Assembly (NCBI GenBank): GCA_965199245.1
Contig: CBDAQP010000003.1
Location: 124,001 to 188,000 of the forward strand
DNA length: 64,000 bases
Source: Carbonatibacter sp965199245
GTDB lineage: Bacteria > Pseudomonadota > Alphaproteobacteria > Kiloniellales > Kiloniellaceae
Direction: 5' to 3'
Shown here piece by piece: positions 42,589 to 50,641 of this stretch. The number at the start of each line of letters is the position of its first letter. Position 1 is the stretch's first letter. The notes below the pieces were generated by a model. That model did not search any database. It saw only the letters and a program-made list of their open reading frames with translations, and was not told the DNA's origin. The position numbers were made by a program, and so were the translations under genes.

Positions 42589-42963
42589 CTATTCAACCGG
42601 AATCAAAAAGGCAGAAACAGGGCGTTTTTCGCTGAGCAGAACATTATAGGTACGACAGGCCGCCCCCGTATTCATGGGCTCAATCACAAAGCCCCTTTCC
42701 CGTGCCTGCATCCGCACATCAGACGGAATAACGCAGGTTTTCGGGCCACATCCGAACAACAAAACGCCCGCGTCACAACTGTCCAAAAGAGGCATCAAAA
42801 CCTCTACGGACAGATATTCCACAGCCCTCACGTTACAGGAGGCAGTCTGTTCCGGAGTGACCAGAATAGTCCCTGAATAGTACACCCCCGCAACCTGAAA
42901 ACGCCCTGCTCCGTAGGAATCAATAAACTGGACACCATCAGGTTTGTCTAGGCGAATGTCCAT
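42589..42963 (-). CDS. Mth938/DUF498-like protein (NDUFAF3 homologue)
   Basis: A 124-residue protein of the Mth938 fold, homologous to the mitochondrial complex I assembly factor NDUFAF3 (C3orf60). Typical pieces are QFIDSYGAGRFQVAGV, the ILVTPEQ strand, VLLFGCGPKTCVIP and the late NVLLSEKRPVSAFLIP. It lies 14 bases upstream of the NDUFAF6-like gene and directly after secF on the same strand. That is the arrangement seen in alphaproteobacteria and the ancestral context of the eukaryotic factors. Its biochemical function is unknown. Confidence 0.85.
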   Translation of the reverse strand: MDIRLDKPDGVQFIDSYGAGRFQVAGVYYSGTILVTPEQTASCNVRAVEYLSVEVLMPLLDSCDAGVLLFGCGPKTCVIPSDVRMQARERGFVIEPMNTGAACRTYNVLLSEKRPVSAFLIPVE

Positions 42964-42981
42964 ATTTCCCCTCCTGACCCG

Positions 42982-43917
42982 TTACAGATCGCGTCCTGGA
43001 AGGGTTTTGTCCTCTTCGGTCTCTTCACTCAGGGTGCGGAGATCCGTTAGAGACAACAGCGGAACGGCAAGCCCTACAGACGAATAGGTTCCAATCACAA
43101 CGCCAAAAATCAATCCAAGGCTTAAACCTCTGAGCACTTCCCCACCGAATAAAAACAATGCCAAGAGAGCAAGCAAGGTTGTCAAAGAGGTCAAGAAAGT
43201 CCGGCTCAGGGTTTTGTTCAACGCGCGATCCAACAGATCATCCTGTTCAACCTTCCTGAAACGGCGGAGTTTGTCACGCACACGATCAAAAATCACAACG
43301 GTATCGTTAATCGAATAACCAGCAATGGTCAGAACAGCGGCAAGCGTTGCAAGGTTAAATTCATATTGTGTCAGAGCATAAAAGCCAACGGTCGCCACCA
43401 CATCATGGGACAGAGCCACCAGAGCAGCAACTGAAAACTGCCATTCAAAACGCACCCAGATATAAAGCGCAATCCCCAAAAGCGACAACACCGTTGCCAA
43501 AAGACCGCTGATTTTCAACTCTGCGCCAACCTTTGGGCCAACAAATTCAATCCGGCGATATTCTTCGACTCTGTCGCCGAGGGTTTCCTTGACCTTGGCA
43601 ATCGCCGCCTGCTGTGCCGCGTCCTCTTGTTTTTGCAGGTTAATAAGCAAATCACGCGGTTGCCCAAATTCCTGAATAGAGACCGGGCCAAGGGCAAGCG
43701 CATTGAGTTCGCGGCGCAAATCGCCCAGATTTTCGACCTTGAGCATGCGAATTTCAACCAGAGTTCCACCGCGAAAATCAACCCCAAAGTTAAGACCACG
43801 CACAGCCACCAAAGCAAGAGAGGACAAAATAACCAGAGCAGAAACCACAAAGAAGACCTTGCGGTATTTCAGAAAGGACAAACCGGGATCAACAGGGAAT
43901 TTTTTAATCAATGCCAT
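42982..43917 (-). CDS. secF: Protein translocase subunit SecF
   Basis: SecF works with SecD to use the proton-motive force in protein export through SecYEG. The 311-residue protein has about six membrane helices and the RND-like motifs FGVDFRGGTLVEI near the start, AALVALSHDVVATVGFYAL and a TIAGYSINDTVVIFDRVR-type motif. It also has SRTFLTSLTTLLALLALFLFGG. The ATG at 43917 is preferred to an upstream frame opening because AGGGAAAG precedes it and it gives MALIKKF. It starts 17 bases after secD. Confidence 0.95.
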   Translation of the reverse strand: MALIKKFPVDPGLSFLKYRKVFFVVSALVILSSLALVAVRGLNFGVDFRGGTLVEIRMLKVENLGDLRRELNALALGPVSIQEFGQPRDLLINLQKQEDAAQQAAIAKVKETLGDRVEEYRRIEFVGPKVGAELKISGLLATVLSLLGIALYIWVRFEWQFSVAALVALSHDVVATVGFYALTQYEFNLATLAAVLTIAGYSINDTVVIFDRVRDKLRRFRKVEQDDLLDRALNKTLSRTFLTSLTTLLALLALFLFGGEVLRGLSLGLIFGVVIGTYSSVGLAVPLLSLTDLRTLSEETEEDKTLPGRDL

Positions 43918-43934
43918 TTTTTTAAATTCTTTCC

Positions 43935-45488
43935 CTAAATCGGAAACGACCCGGAGCGACCCCGCCGCAACCACAACGTCACCAGCAACCGCGTCAACAT
44001 GATCGCCGTAAACATAGAAGTCAAAATCCCGATTGTGAGTGTCACAGCAAAGCCCTTGATCGGGCCTGTTCCAAACTGGAACAACAAAAACGCGGCAATC
44101 AGTGTCGTCACATTTGAATCAAGAATAGTGGTCACGGCGCGTCTGTAACCATTGTCAACCGCCACCGTCACGGATTGCCCCTGACGGACTTCCTCGCGAA
44201 TGCGTTCAAAAATCAGGACATTGGCATCAACAGCCATGCCAATCGTCAGAATAATTCCCGCAATCCCCGGCAGGGTCAAGGTCGCCTGGAGCACCGAAAG
44301 CGCGGCAAAGATCAAAACAAGATTACTGACGAGGGCCAGATTGGCCATCATGCCAAAAATACCATAGGCACCTGCCATAAAGACGACGAGCAACACCAGC
44401 CCCAGAGCCGCCGCAATCTGTCCGGCGAGGATAGAGTCAGCCCCCAGCCCCGGGCCGACAGAGCGTTCTTCAAGAACACTCAAAGGCGCAGGCAAAGCCC
44501 CCGCCCGAAGCAAGATCGCCAGATCAGTCGCCTCCTCAACAGTGAAGCCACCGGAAATAATCGCTGAACCACCCAAAATGGCACTGCGAATCACAGGAGC
44601 CGAAATGACCTTGCCATCCAAAACAATCGCAAAAGGCCGCCCGACATTGGCAAGGGTCGCATCGGCAAAACGTTTGCCTCCTGTGGCATCAAAGGTAATG
44701 GAGACAACAGGCAGGCCGTCTTGATAGGTCGCCTGCGCGTCGGACAGGTTTTCACCACTGACCAGAACACGCTTTTTAATGACATAGCGTTGCTGACTGT
44801 CCACGCCCTGTCCGGTGAGAATTTCCGACCCCGCAGGCGGGCGGAGGACATCGGGAGTCACCGATTGATCGACCATGCGGAAATTGAGCTTTGCCGTCCG
44901 TCCGATGATTTTCTTGATCCTTTCGGGGTTTCGCTCACCGGGAACCTGTATCAGAATGCGGTCTTCGCCTTGGCGTTGTATAGCGGGTTCGCGCGTTCCT
45001 GTTTCGTCAAGGCGTGCACGCGTGATCTCAATGGACTGTTCCACCAAACGCGCCCGCCATTGAAGCGTCGAATTTTCAGAAAAAGACGCGAGAACGCGCA
45101 GGGAATCAACTGAAACCAGCAAATCGGGCGAAATCTGGGCCAAAAGCGTCCGGGCTCGGTTCGAGTCTTCGGGTTTTCTGAGATCAAAAACAACCTGTCC
45201 GTCCACAGTGCCTAAATTCTGATAGCCGATCCGCGCAGAACGCAGGCGCTCACGCACCGATTCGAGCACAGACCCGATACGCTCCTCTGCCGCGAAGGCG
45301 AGATCAACCTCCATCAGAAGCGACGCCCCTCCCTGCAAATCAAGGCCCAGATTAACCCGACGCTCTGGCATCCAATCCGGCAATTTGTCCGCAACAGACT
45401 GCGGCACAACATTCGGCAGGACAAAGGTCACACTGGTCAAGAGAACAGCACAAACCACAAAAATTTTCCAACGCGGAAAGACAACCAT
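43935..45488 (-). CDS. secD: Protein translocase subunit SecD
   Basis: The larger SecDF subunit, 517 residues. After the first membrane helix comes the periplasmic P1 region with NLGLDLQGGASLLMEVD, then VSITFDATGGKRFADAT and FAIVLDGKVISAPVI. A C-terminal RND-type membrane domain follows with TLPGIAGIILTIGMAVDANVLIFERIREE. It acts at the inner membrane. The ATG at 45488 follows a TTG three codons upstream that is the less likely start. An intrinsic terminator lies between yajC and this gene, so secDF expression may depend on readthrough or its own promoter. Confidence 0.96.
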   Translation of the reverse strand: MVVFPRWKIFVVCAVLLTSVTFVLPNVVPQSVADKLPDWMPERRVNLGLDLQGGASLLMEVDLAFAAEERIGSVLESVRERLRSARIGYQNLGTVDGQVVFDLRKPEDSNRARTLLAQISPDLLVSVDSLRVLASFSENSTLQWRARLVEQSIEITRARLDETGTREPAIQRQGEDRILIQVPGERNPERIKKIIGRTAKLNFRMVDQSVTPDVLRPPAGSEILTGQGVDSQQRYVIKKRVLVSGENLSDAQATYQDGLPVVSITFDATGGKRFADATLANVGRPFAIVLDGKVISAPVIRSAILGGSAIISGGFTVEEATDLAILLRAGALPAPLSVLEERSVGPGLGADSILAGQIAAALGLVLLVVFMAGAYGIFGMMANLALVSNLVLIFAALSVLQATLTLPGIAGIILTIGMAVDANVLIFERIREEVRQGQSVTVAVDNGYRRAVTTILDSNVTTLIAAFLLFQFGTGPIKGFAVTLTIGILTSMFTAIMLTRLLVTLWLRRGRSGSFPI

Positions 45489-45541
45489 AGTAAGCAAACT
45501 CGCCTTTTACAAAATCAAAAAAACCTCGCCCCAATGCGACC

Positions 45542-45569
45542 AAAAAGCCCCCCTGATTGAGAGGAGGGC
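45542..45569 (-). terminator. Rho-independent terminator downstream of yajC
   Basis: On the minus strand GCCCTCCT (45569-45562) pairs with AGGGGGGC (45554-45547), with one C-A mismatch. A short CTCAATC loop closes the stem, and TTTTT follows (45546-45542). It sits between the yajC stop (45602) and the secD start (45488). It could end most yajC transcripts and lower secDF expression relative to yajC. Confidence 0.75.
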
Positions 45570-45601
45570 CTGATCCGGGACACACCAAAGGCACGGAAAA
45601 T

Positions 45602-45970
45602 CTAGTTGTCTTTCTTACCTTCTTCCTTTTCAGATTCAGATTTTTTAGGCTCGGATTTTTCATCTGCCTTGTTCAAAACATCAGAAATCATGTGACGCAT
45701 GACACGCACACGGACATTCTCTGCAATCTCAAGCTGAAGTTCGCTGTCGTCCTTGACCTTGGTCACAAGTCCAATAAGTCCACCGGATGTGACAATCCTG
45801 TCCCCACGCCGCACAGAATCGAGCATGGCGCGATGGGCCTTTGCCTTTTTGCTCTGAGGGCGAATAATCAGAAAATAGAACACAACAAAAATCAGAATCA
45901 ACGGCAAAAACGACGTCAAAGCATCAGCCGACGCACCAGCCGCCTGAGCATACGCAGGTGAAATAAGCAT
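45602..45970 (-). CDS. yajC: Preprotein translocase subunit YajC
   Basis: A 122-residue inner membrane protein that associates with SecDF. After a short N-terminus (MLISPAYAQAAG) a single strong transmembrane helix (about 18-40, LPLILIFVVFYFLIIRPQSKK) is followed by a typical RIVTSGGLIGLVTKVKDDSELQLEI cytoplasmic domain. The C-terminal 30 residues are charged and low-complexity (KSEPKKSESEKEEGKKD). The ATG at 45970 follows GGAGGAATTT. The gene opens the yajC-secD-secF-Mth938 series. Confidence 0.93.
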   Translation of the reverse strand: MLISPAYAQAAGASADALTSFLPLILIFVVFYFLIIRPQSKKAKAHRAMLDSVRRGDRIVTSGGLIGLVTKVKDDSELQLEIAENVRVRVMRHMISDVLNKADEKSEPKKSESEKEEGKKDN

Positions 45971-46054
45971 AAATTCCTCCAAACCAGCCCCCACGGGGCG
46001 TGAGTAACAACCGCACCGGACTATAACGCCTCATCACAAAAAAGCAATTCTCGC

Positions 46055-46093
46055 TTGACAAAAACTTGCGGGGGGAGTTGATTGATTTTCAAT
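46055..46093 (+). promoter_or_regulatory. Weak candidate promoter and small palindrome upstream of the TRAP operon
   Basis: TTGACA at 46055-46060 lies in the 169-base gap between divergent yajC and dctP, followed 18 bases later by the weak -10-like TTGATT (46079-46084). The small palindrome ATTGA-TTT-TCAAT is at 46081-46093. Neither a malonate-regulator box nor a B12 riboswitch was recognised here. Confidence 0.3.
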
Positions 46094-46139
46094 AAAATTA
46101 CTCAACTTGATTTTCGGTTGGATTCTCAGGGAGTGTGTG

Positions 46140-47150
46140 ATGATAAAAAATTTTACCACCTCGTCTGCTCTGCACGGTGTTCTGTTCGCATTATTTTTAA
46201 AATTTTTGTTCATGACCCCGGCAGTTTACGCGGCTGAATTGAGGCTCTCGCACCAGTGGTCAACGAGTGATCTTCGCCATCAGGTGGCTCAAATCGTTGC
46301 GGACGAAGTCGCGGCGGCTGATGTTGGTCTGAAAATTACGATTTTTCCGTCGAAATCTCTGTTCAAGCCGCGCGAACAATATACCCCGCTATCGCGTGGG
46401 CAACTGGACATGACAATATTTCCACTGGCCTATGCCGCTGGTCAACGGCCTGCTTATAATTTGACCTTAATGCCGGGGCTTGTGAAAAACCATGACCACG
46501 CGGCACGCTTAAGCCGCTCCCCCTTTATGGCAAAACTCGAATCAATCATGGCCGAAGATGATGTTCGGGTGCTCGTCCATGGTTATTTAGCGGGGGGCTT
46601 TGCCGGACGTGACAGTTGCATTACTGCCCCGGATGACGTCTCGGGATTGCAAACACGTGCGGCAGGAAAATCTTTTGAGCAGATGCTGGCAGGTGCTGGG
46701 GCATCTATTGCTTCCATGGCGTCTTCAGAAATTTACACTGCAATGCAAACTGGCGTGTTGCAGGCTGTGAATACCTCGTCATCCTCATTCGTGTCTTATC
46801 GTATCTTTGAACAGGTGAAGTGCTATACGCCCGCAGGCGATGTTGCCTTGTGGTTCATGTATCAGCCACTCTTGATGAACAAATCAACCTATGATGGCTT
46901 ATCGGATGCACAGCGAGCGGCTCTTGATGCCGGTGCAGCGAAAGCGCAGGCATTCTACCTGACAGAGGCCAGGAAAAAAGATACTGAATCTGTTGCTGTT
47001 TTTAAAAAGGCAGGTGTCAAAGTGACCTCCATGTCACCGGAAAACTTTGAATCCTGGCGCCAGCTTGCAAAAGAGACCTCCTATAAAACTTTCGCCAAGC
47101 GCACGCCCGGTGGTCAAGAACTTCTCGATCTCGCACTATCGGTTGAATAG
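46140..47150 (+). CDS. TRAP transporter solute-binding protein DctP
   Basis: A periplasmic binding protein of 336 residues. Its signal peptide ends near PAVYAAELRLSHQW, and it has the DctP fold. Typical features are the helix with QVAQIVADEVAAADVGLKITIFPS, the region DMTIFPLAYAAGQRPAYNL, and GLQTRAAGKSFEQML, whose arginine is in the place that binds the substrate carboxylate in TRAP proteins. The ATG at 46140 follows AGGGAG. The substrate is expected to be a C3-C4 dicarboxylate, and the following matB and methylmalonyl-CoA mutase point to malonate or methylmalonate. The gene is separated by 90 bases from dctQ. Confidence 0.88.
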   Translation: MIKNFTTSSALHGVLFALFLKFLFMTPAVYAAELRLSHQWSTSDLRHQVAQIVADEVAAADVGLKITIFPSKSLFKPREQYTPLSRGQLDMTIFPLAYAAGQRPAYNLTLMPGLVKNHDHAARLSRSPFMAKLESIMAEDDVRVLVHGYLAGGFAGRDSCITAPDDVSGLQTRAAGKSFEQMLAGAGASIASMASSEIYTAMQTGVLQAVNTSSSSFVSYRIFEQVKCYTPAGDVALWFMYQPLLMNKSTYDGLSDAQRAALDAGAAKAQAFYLTEARKKDTESVAVFKKAGVKVTSMSPENFESWRQLAKETSYKTFAKRTPGGQELLDLALSVE

Positions 47151-47240
47151 CTGTCAATCCCCAAATCAACGCATGGGTCAAGGTGCTGTCGAGACGGTTA
47201 TAATGACACCGGCCCCGGATTTTCAGGAAAGCGAACGATA

Positions 47241-47768
47241 ATGTCAGGCTCTCGACCTCTGGTGTCATCCTCTGTGGGTATTCCCCCTATCTTCACAAAA
47301 ACGACCCGCGCCCTCTCAACCCTTTGTGGAATTTTTGCCGCGCTTGCCATTGTTGCAGCCGTTGTTATCACCTGCCAGATGATTTTCGTCAGATTCGTTT
47401 TAAACGGGTCTGCGATCTGGCAAACAGAGGCAGTAATCTACCTGGTAATTTCTGCGACTATCGTTGGATTACCTTACGTGCAACGCCATAGAGGACACGT
47501 GAATGTCGATTTTTTGCCTTTGATTTTACCGCCGCGCATCAGAAAAATTTTGGCCATCATCGTCCTGCTCCTGTCTGCCGTCACGATTGGGATCATGTTG
47601 TTTTACAGCGTCGAACATTGGCGTATTGCCCTAGAACGCGGGTGGCGGTCAGATACCGTCTGGGGCGTTCGCCTCTGGGTTCCCTACCTCTCACTCCCCG
47701 TGGGCTTTGGTTGTTTCCTGCTCCAACTGATTGAGGATATGGTGGCTCTTGTGTGGAATGATAGGTAG
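47241..47768 (+). CDS. TRAP transporter small permease DctQ
   Basis: A 175-residue integral membrane protein with about four transmembrane helices. The second half has the DctQ pattern AVIYLVISATIVGLPYVQRHRGHVNVDFL and a charged loop followed by the last helix pair. It pairs with DctM to form the membrane part of the transporter. The overlap-free spacing (26 bases to dctM) fits one operon. Confidence 0.85.
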   Translation: MSGSRPLVSSSVGIPPIFTKTTRALSTLCGIFAALAIVAAVVITCQMIFVRFVLNGSAIWQTEAVIYLVISATIVGLPYVQRHRGHVNVDFLPLILPPRIRKILAIIVLLLSAVTIGIMLFYSVEHWRIALERGWRSDTVWGVRLWVPYLSLPVGFGCFLLQLIEDMVALVWNDR

Positions 47769-47794
47769 CCTTTTGGCTTGAAAGAAATAAAATA

Positions 47795-49111
47795 ATGGAT
47801 CCTCTCTCTCTTGGAATACTGGTTGCGATTGTGACTACTTTTGTTCTGTTTTCTGGTATTTCGGTTGCAACCGGACTGTTAGTGGTATCCGCAGGTTTTC
47901 TTTTGGTTTTTGACGGGTTTCGTTCCCTGGAATTGATGCCTGAACTGTTTTTTGGAAAGCTCAACAGTTTCGCGCTCTTGTCCATTCCAATGTTTATCAT
48001 CATGGGGGCATCGGTGGCCTCAACCCGTGCGAGTGCTGACCTCTACGAAGCCCTGGAACGGTGGTTGACCCGTATTCCGGGGGGATTAGTGGTGTCTAAC
48101 CTCGGGGCCTGTGCGCTTTTTGCCGCTATGTCTGGGTCATCACCTGCTACCTGTGCCGCGATTGGAAAAATGGGCATTCCTGAAATGCGAAAACGCGGAT
48201 ACCCCGAAGGCGTTGCGACAGGATCGATTGCGGCGGGCGGGACGCTCGGCATTTTGATTCCACCCTCTGTGACGATGATCGTTTATGGTATTTCTACGGA
48301 AACGTCGATTGGACGGCTTTTTCTCGCAGGCGTTGTGCCGGGTCTTTTGCTTGTTCTTTTGTTTATGGCGTGGGCAATCTTTGATACTCGGCGCAATGGT
48401 TCGGAGGAAGCCCTTGCACAAAGAGTCTACTCTTGGCGCGAAAAAATTGAAATTCTTCCCCGCGTCCTACCTTTCCTCTTTATCATCATTGGTGTCCTTT
48501 ATGCCATGTATGGTGGGCTTGCAACGCCGTCAGAAACAGCAGCTGTTGGTGCAATCCTTTGTCTCGTCATTACCATCATCATTTATAAAATGTGGTCACC
48601 CCGGGCCATCTGGACAGTGTTACAGGATAGCACACGCGAAAGTGTGATGATCCTCTTCATTATCGGTGCGGCAGGTGTTTTTTCCTATATGCTGTCGAGT
48701 TTGATGATTACGCAATCCATCGCCACATCCATCGGTGCCTTAAATGTCAACCCTTGGGTTTTAATGTTCGCGATCAATCTGTTTTTGGTTGTGGCAGGCT
48801 TTTTTCTTCCGCCCGTTGCGGTGATTCTGATGGCCGCCCCCATTTTGCTCCCTATTGTGACGGGCGCAGGATTTGATCCTTACTGGTTTGCCGTGATTTT
48901 GACCATCAATATGGAAATTGGCCTTATTACGCCGCCTGTCGGTCTCAATCTCTATGTCATCAACGGCATTGCACCAGACATCAAACTGAAAACCATTTTG
49001 TGGGGGTCTATGCCATTTGTTGGGTGTATGATTCTTGCCATTATCATTTTAAGCCTTTTCCCGGGATTAGTGACTGCCCTGCCCAACTGGGTAATGGGGC
49101 CAACTTTATAA
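47795..49111 (+). CDS. TRAP transporter large permease DctM
   Basis: A 438-residue membrane protein with about 12 transmembrane helices and the conserved segments FFGKLNSFALLSIPMFIIMG, GSSPATCAAIGKMGIPEMRKRGY and GIPPSVTMIVYGI-like ILIPPSVTMIVYG. It forms the sodium-coupled channel of the TRAP system. It is followed after 13 bases by the acyl-CoA ligase gene. In Sinorhizobium a homologous matPQM unit carries malonate. Confidence 0.9.
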   Translation: MDPLSLGILVAIVTTFVLFSGISVATGLLVVSAGFLLVFDGFRSLELMPELFFGKLNSFALLSIPMFIIMGASVASTRASADLYEALERWLTRIPGGLVVSNLGACALFAAMSGSSPATCAAIGKMGIPEMRKRGYPEGVATGSIAAGGTLGILIPPSVTMIVYGISTETSIGRLFLAGVVPGLLLVLLFMAWAIFDTRRNGSEEALAQRVYSWREKIEILPRVLPFLFIIIGVLYAMYGGLATPSETAAVGAILCLVITIIIYKMWSPRAIWTVLQDSTRESVMILFIIGAAGVFSYMLSSLMITQSIATSIGALNVNPWVLMFAINLFLVVAGFFLPPVAVILMAAPILLPIVTGAGFDPYWFAVILTINMEIGLITPPVGLNLYVINGIAPDIKLKTILWGSMPFVGCMILAIIILSLFPGLVTALPNWVMGPTL

Positions 49112-49124
49112 CAGGGCGCACAGG

Positions 49125-50639
49125 ATGAAAAACCACCTTTTTGACGGACTCTTGAGCAACGCCAATCGACAAAAAATCTTGGCTTATTCAGAAGATGGCT
49201 CTGAGCATACTTACGGTTCGCTGATTTCATTGTCAGGGTGTTTGGCAAATGTGCTTGTTGACATCGGTGTGACTGCCAATGACCGCGTCGCTGCCCAAGT
49301 GCCAAAGTCTCTGGACGCCATTGCGCTTTATCTCGCCTGTCTGCGTGTAGGTGCGGTTTTCTTACCGTTGAACACAGCCTACACAGCCAATGAACTGGAA
49401 TATTTTATCTCTGATGCAGGGGCTGCTGTCTTTATCTGTTCCCCCGCACAGGAAACCGCCCTGGATTCAATAGCGACAAAAAATGGCACAACACTGGAAA
49501 CACTTGGCGATTCAGGTGATGGATCGCTAATCAAAAAATGCAAAACGGCATCTGACTATTTTGACACTGCCCACCGCGCACCGGATGATCTTGCCGCTAT
49601 TCTCTACACATCAGGAACGACAGGGCGATCAAAAGGCGCGATGCTGACACATGACAATTTACTGTCAAACGCGATGTCATTGATCAATTTATGGCAGTTT
49701 ACCGATCGTGATATTTTGTTTCATGCGTTGCCTCTTTTCCATCTCCACGGCTTGTTTGTAGCCACTCATGTCACCCTGTGCGCCGGGGGGGCAATGGTTT
49801 TCATGCCCAGCTTTTCAGTTGAACGTGCCCTCACACATTTACCCAACTGTACAGCCATGATGGGGGTTCCGACCTTTTATACCCGTCTTCTGAATGAACC
49901 TCGTTTTACAAAAGGCCTCGTGTCGCACATGCGCCTGTTCATTTCAGGTTCTGCACCACTTCACAAAGACACGCATATCCAATTCGAACAACGCACGGGT
50001 CAACGTATCCTGGAACGCTATGGAATGACGGAAACCAACATGACAACATCGAACCCCTATGACGCACACCGCAAGGCAGGCACTGTTGGCTTCCCCCTCC
50101 CCGGTGTGCAGATCAGAGTTTGCGATCCAGAAAGCGGAAAAGAATTACCCCAAGGCGAAATCGGTGGGCTGGAAGTGAGAGGGCCAAATCTATTCAAAGG
50201 TTACTGGAATATGCCGGAAAAAACAGCCGAAGAGCACCGCGATGATGGATATTTCATCACAGGTGATTTGGCATCTATTGATTCTGATGGTTATTTGCAG
50301 ATTGTTGGACGTAGTAAAGACCTGATTATTTCTGGCGGATACAATATCTATCCAAAAGAAATCGAGCTTTTGCTGGACGAGCAGTCTGGCGTTTTAGAAT
50401 CAGCGGTAATCGGCGTCCCGCACCCTGATTTTGGCGAAGGCGTGGTCGGCGTACTCGTTGCGTCTGACAAGAGCCTCTGCACTGATCGGGTCGCAGAGGA
50501 CATCCGATGCAAAATCGCGCGCTTCAAACAACCGAAAGAATTGGTCATCGTTCCAGAACTCCCACGGAACACGATGGGAAAAGTGCAAAAAAATGCTTTG
50601 CGTCAGCAGTTTAAGGATTTGTTTCAAAAGGCCGTTTGA
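49125..50639 (+). CDS. matB: Acyl-CoA synthetase of the malonyl-CoA synthetase (MatB) type
   Basis: A 504-residue member of the adenylate-forming ligase family that would activate malonate, or methylmalonate, to the CoA thioester. The P-loop is YTSGTTGRSKGAMLTH (about 160-175). PLFHLHGLFVATHVTLC and MMGVPTFYTRLL match the MatB-specific region that contacts the dicarboxylate. RYGMTETNMTTSNPY, the GRSKDLIISGGYNIYPKEIE hinge and a C-terminal acceptor lysine in GKVQKNALR follow. Known MatB proteins also accept methylmalonate. The gene is placed between dctM and the mutase gene, whose ATG lies two bases beyond this stop. Confidence 0.85.
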   Translation: MKNHLFDGLLSNANRQKILAYSEDGSEHTYGSLISLSGCLANVLVDIGVTANDRVAAQVPKSLDAIALYLACLRVGAVFLPLNTAYTANELEYFISDAGAAVFICSPAQETALDSIATKNGTTLETLGDSGDGSLIKKCKTASDYFDTAHRAPDDLAAILYTSGTTGRSKGAMLTHDNLLSNAMSLINLWQFTDRDILFHALPLFHLHGLFVATHVTLCAGGAMVFMPSFSVERALTHLPNCTAMMGVPTFYTRLLNEPRFTKGLVSHMRLFISGSAPLHKDTHIQFEQRTGQRILERYGMTETNMTTSNPYDAHRKAGTVGFPLPGVQIRVCDPESGKELPQGEIGGLEVRGPNLFKGYWNMPEKTAEEHRDDGYFITGDLASIDSDGYLQIVGRSKDLIISGGYNIYPKEIELLLDEQSGVLESAVIGVPHPDFGEGVVGVLVASDKSLCTDRVAEDIRCKIARFKQPKELVIVPELPRNTMGKVQKNALRQQFKDLFQKAV

Positions 50640-50641
50640 TT

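Noticed and set aside
46005..46139. B12 riboswitch or malonate-regulator box before the dctP-matB-mutase operon.
   Set aside because: No B12-box-like sequence or TTGTATACAA-type palindrome is present in the 169-base gap. Only a weak promoter-like TTGACA was found.
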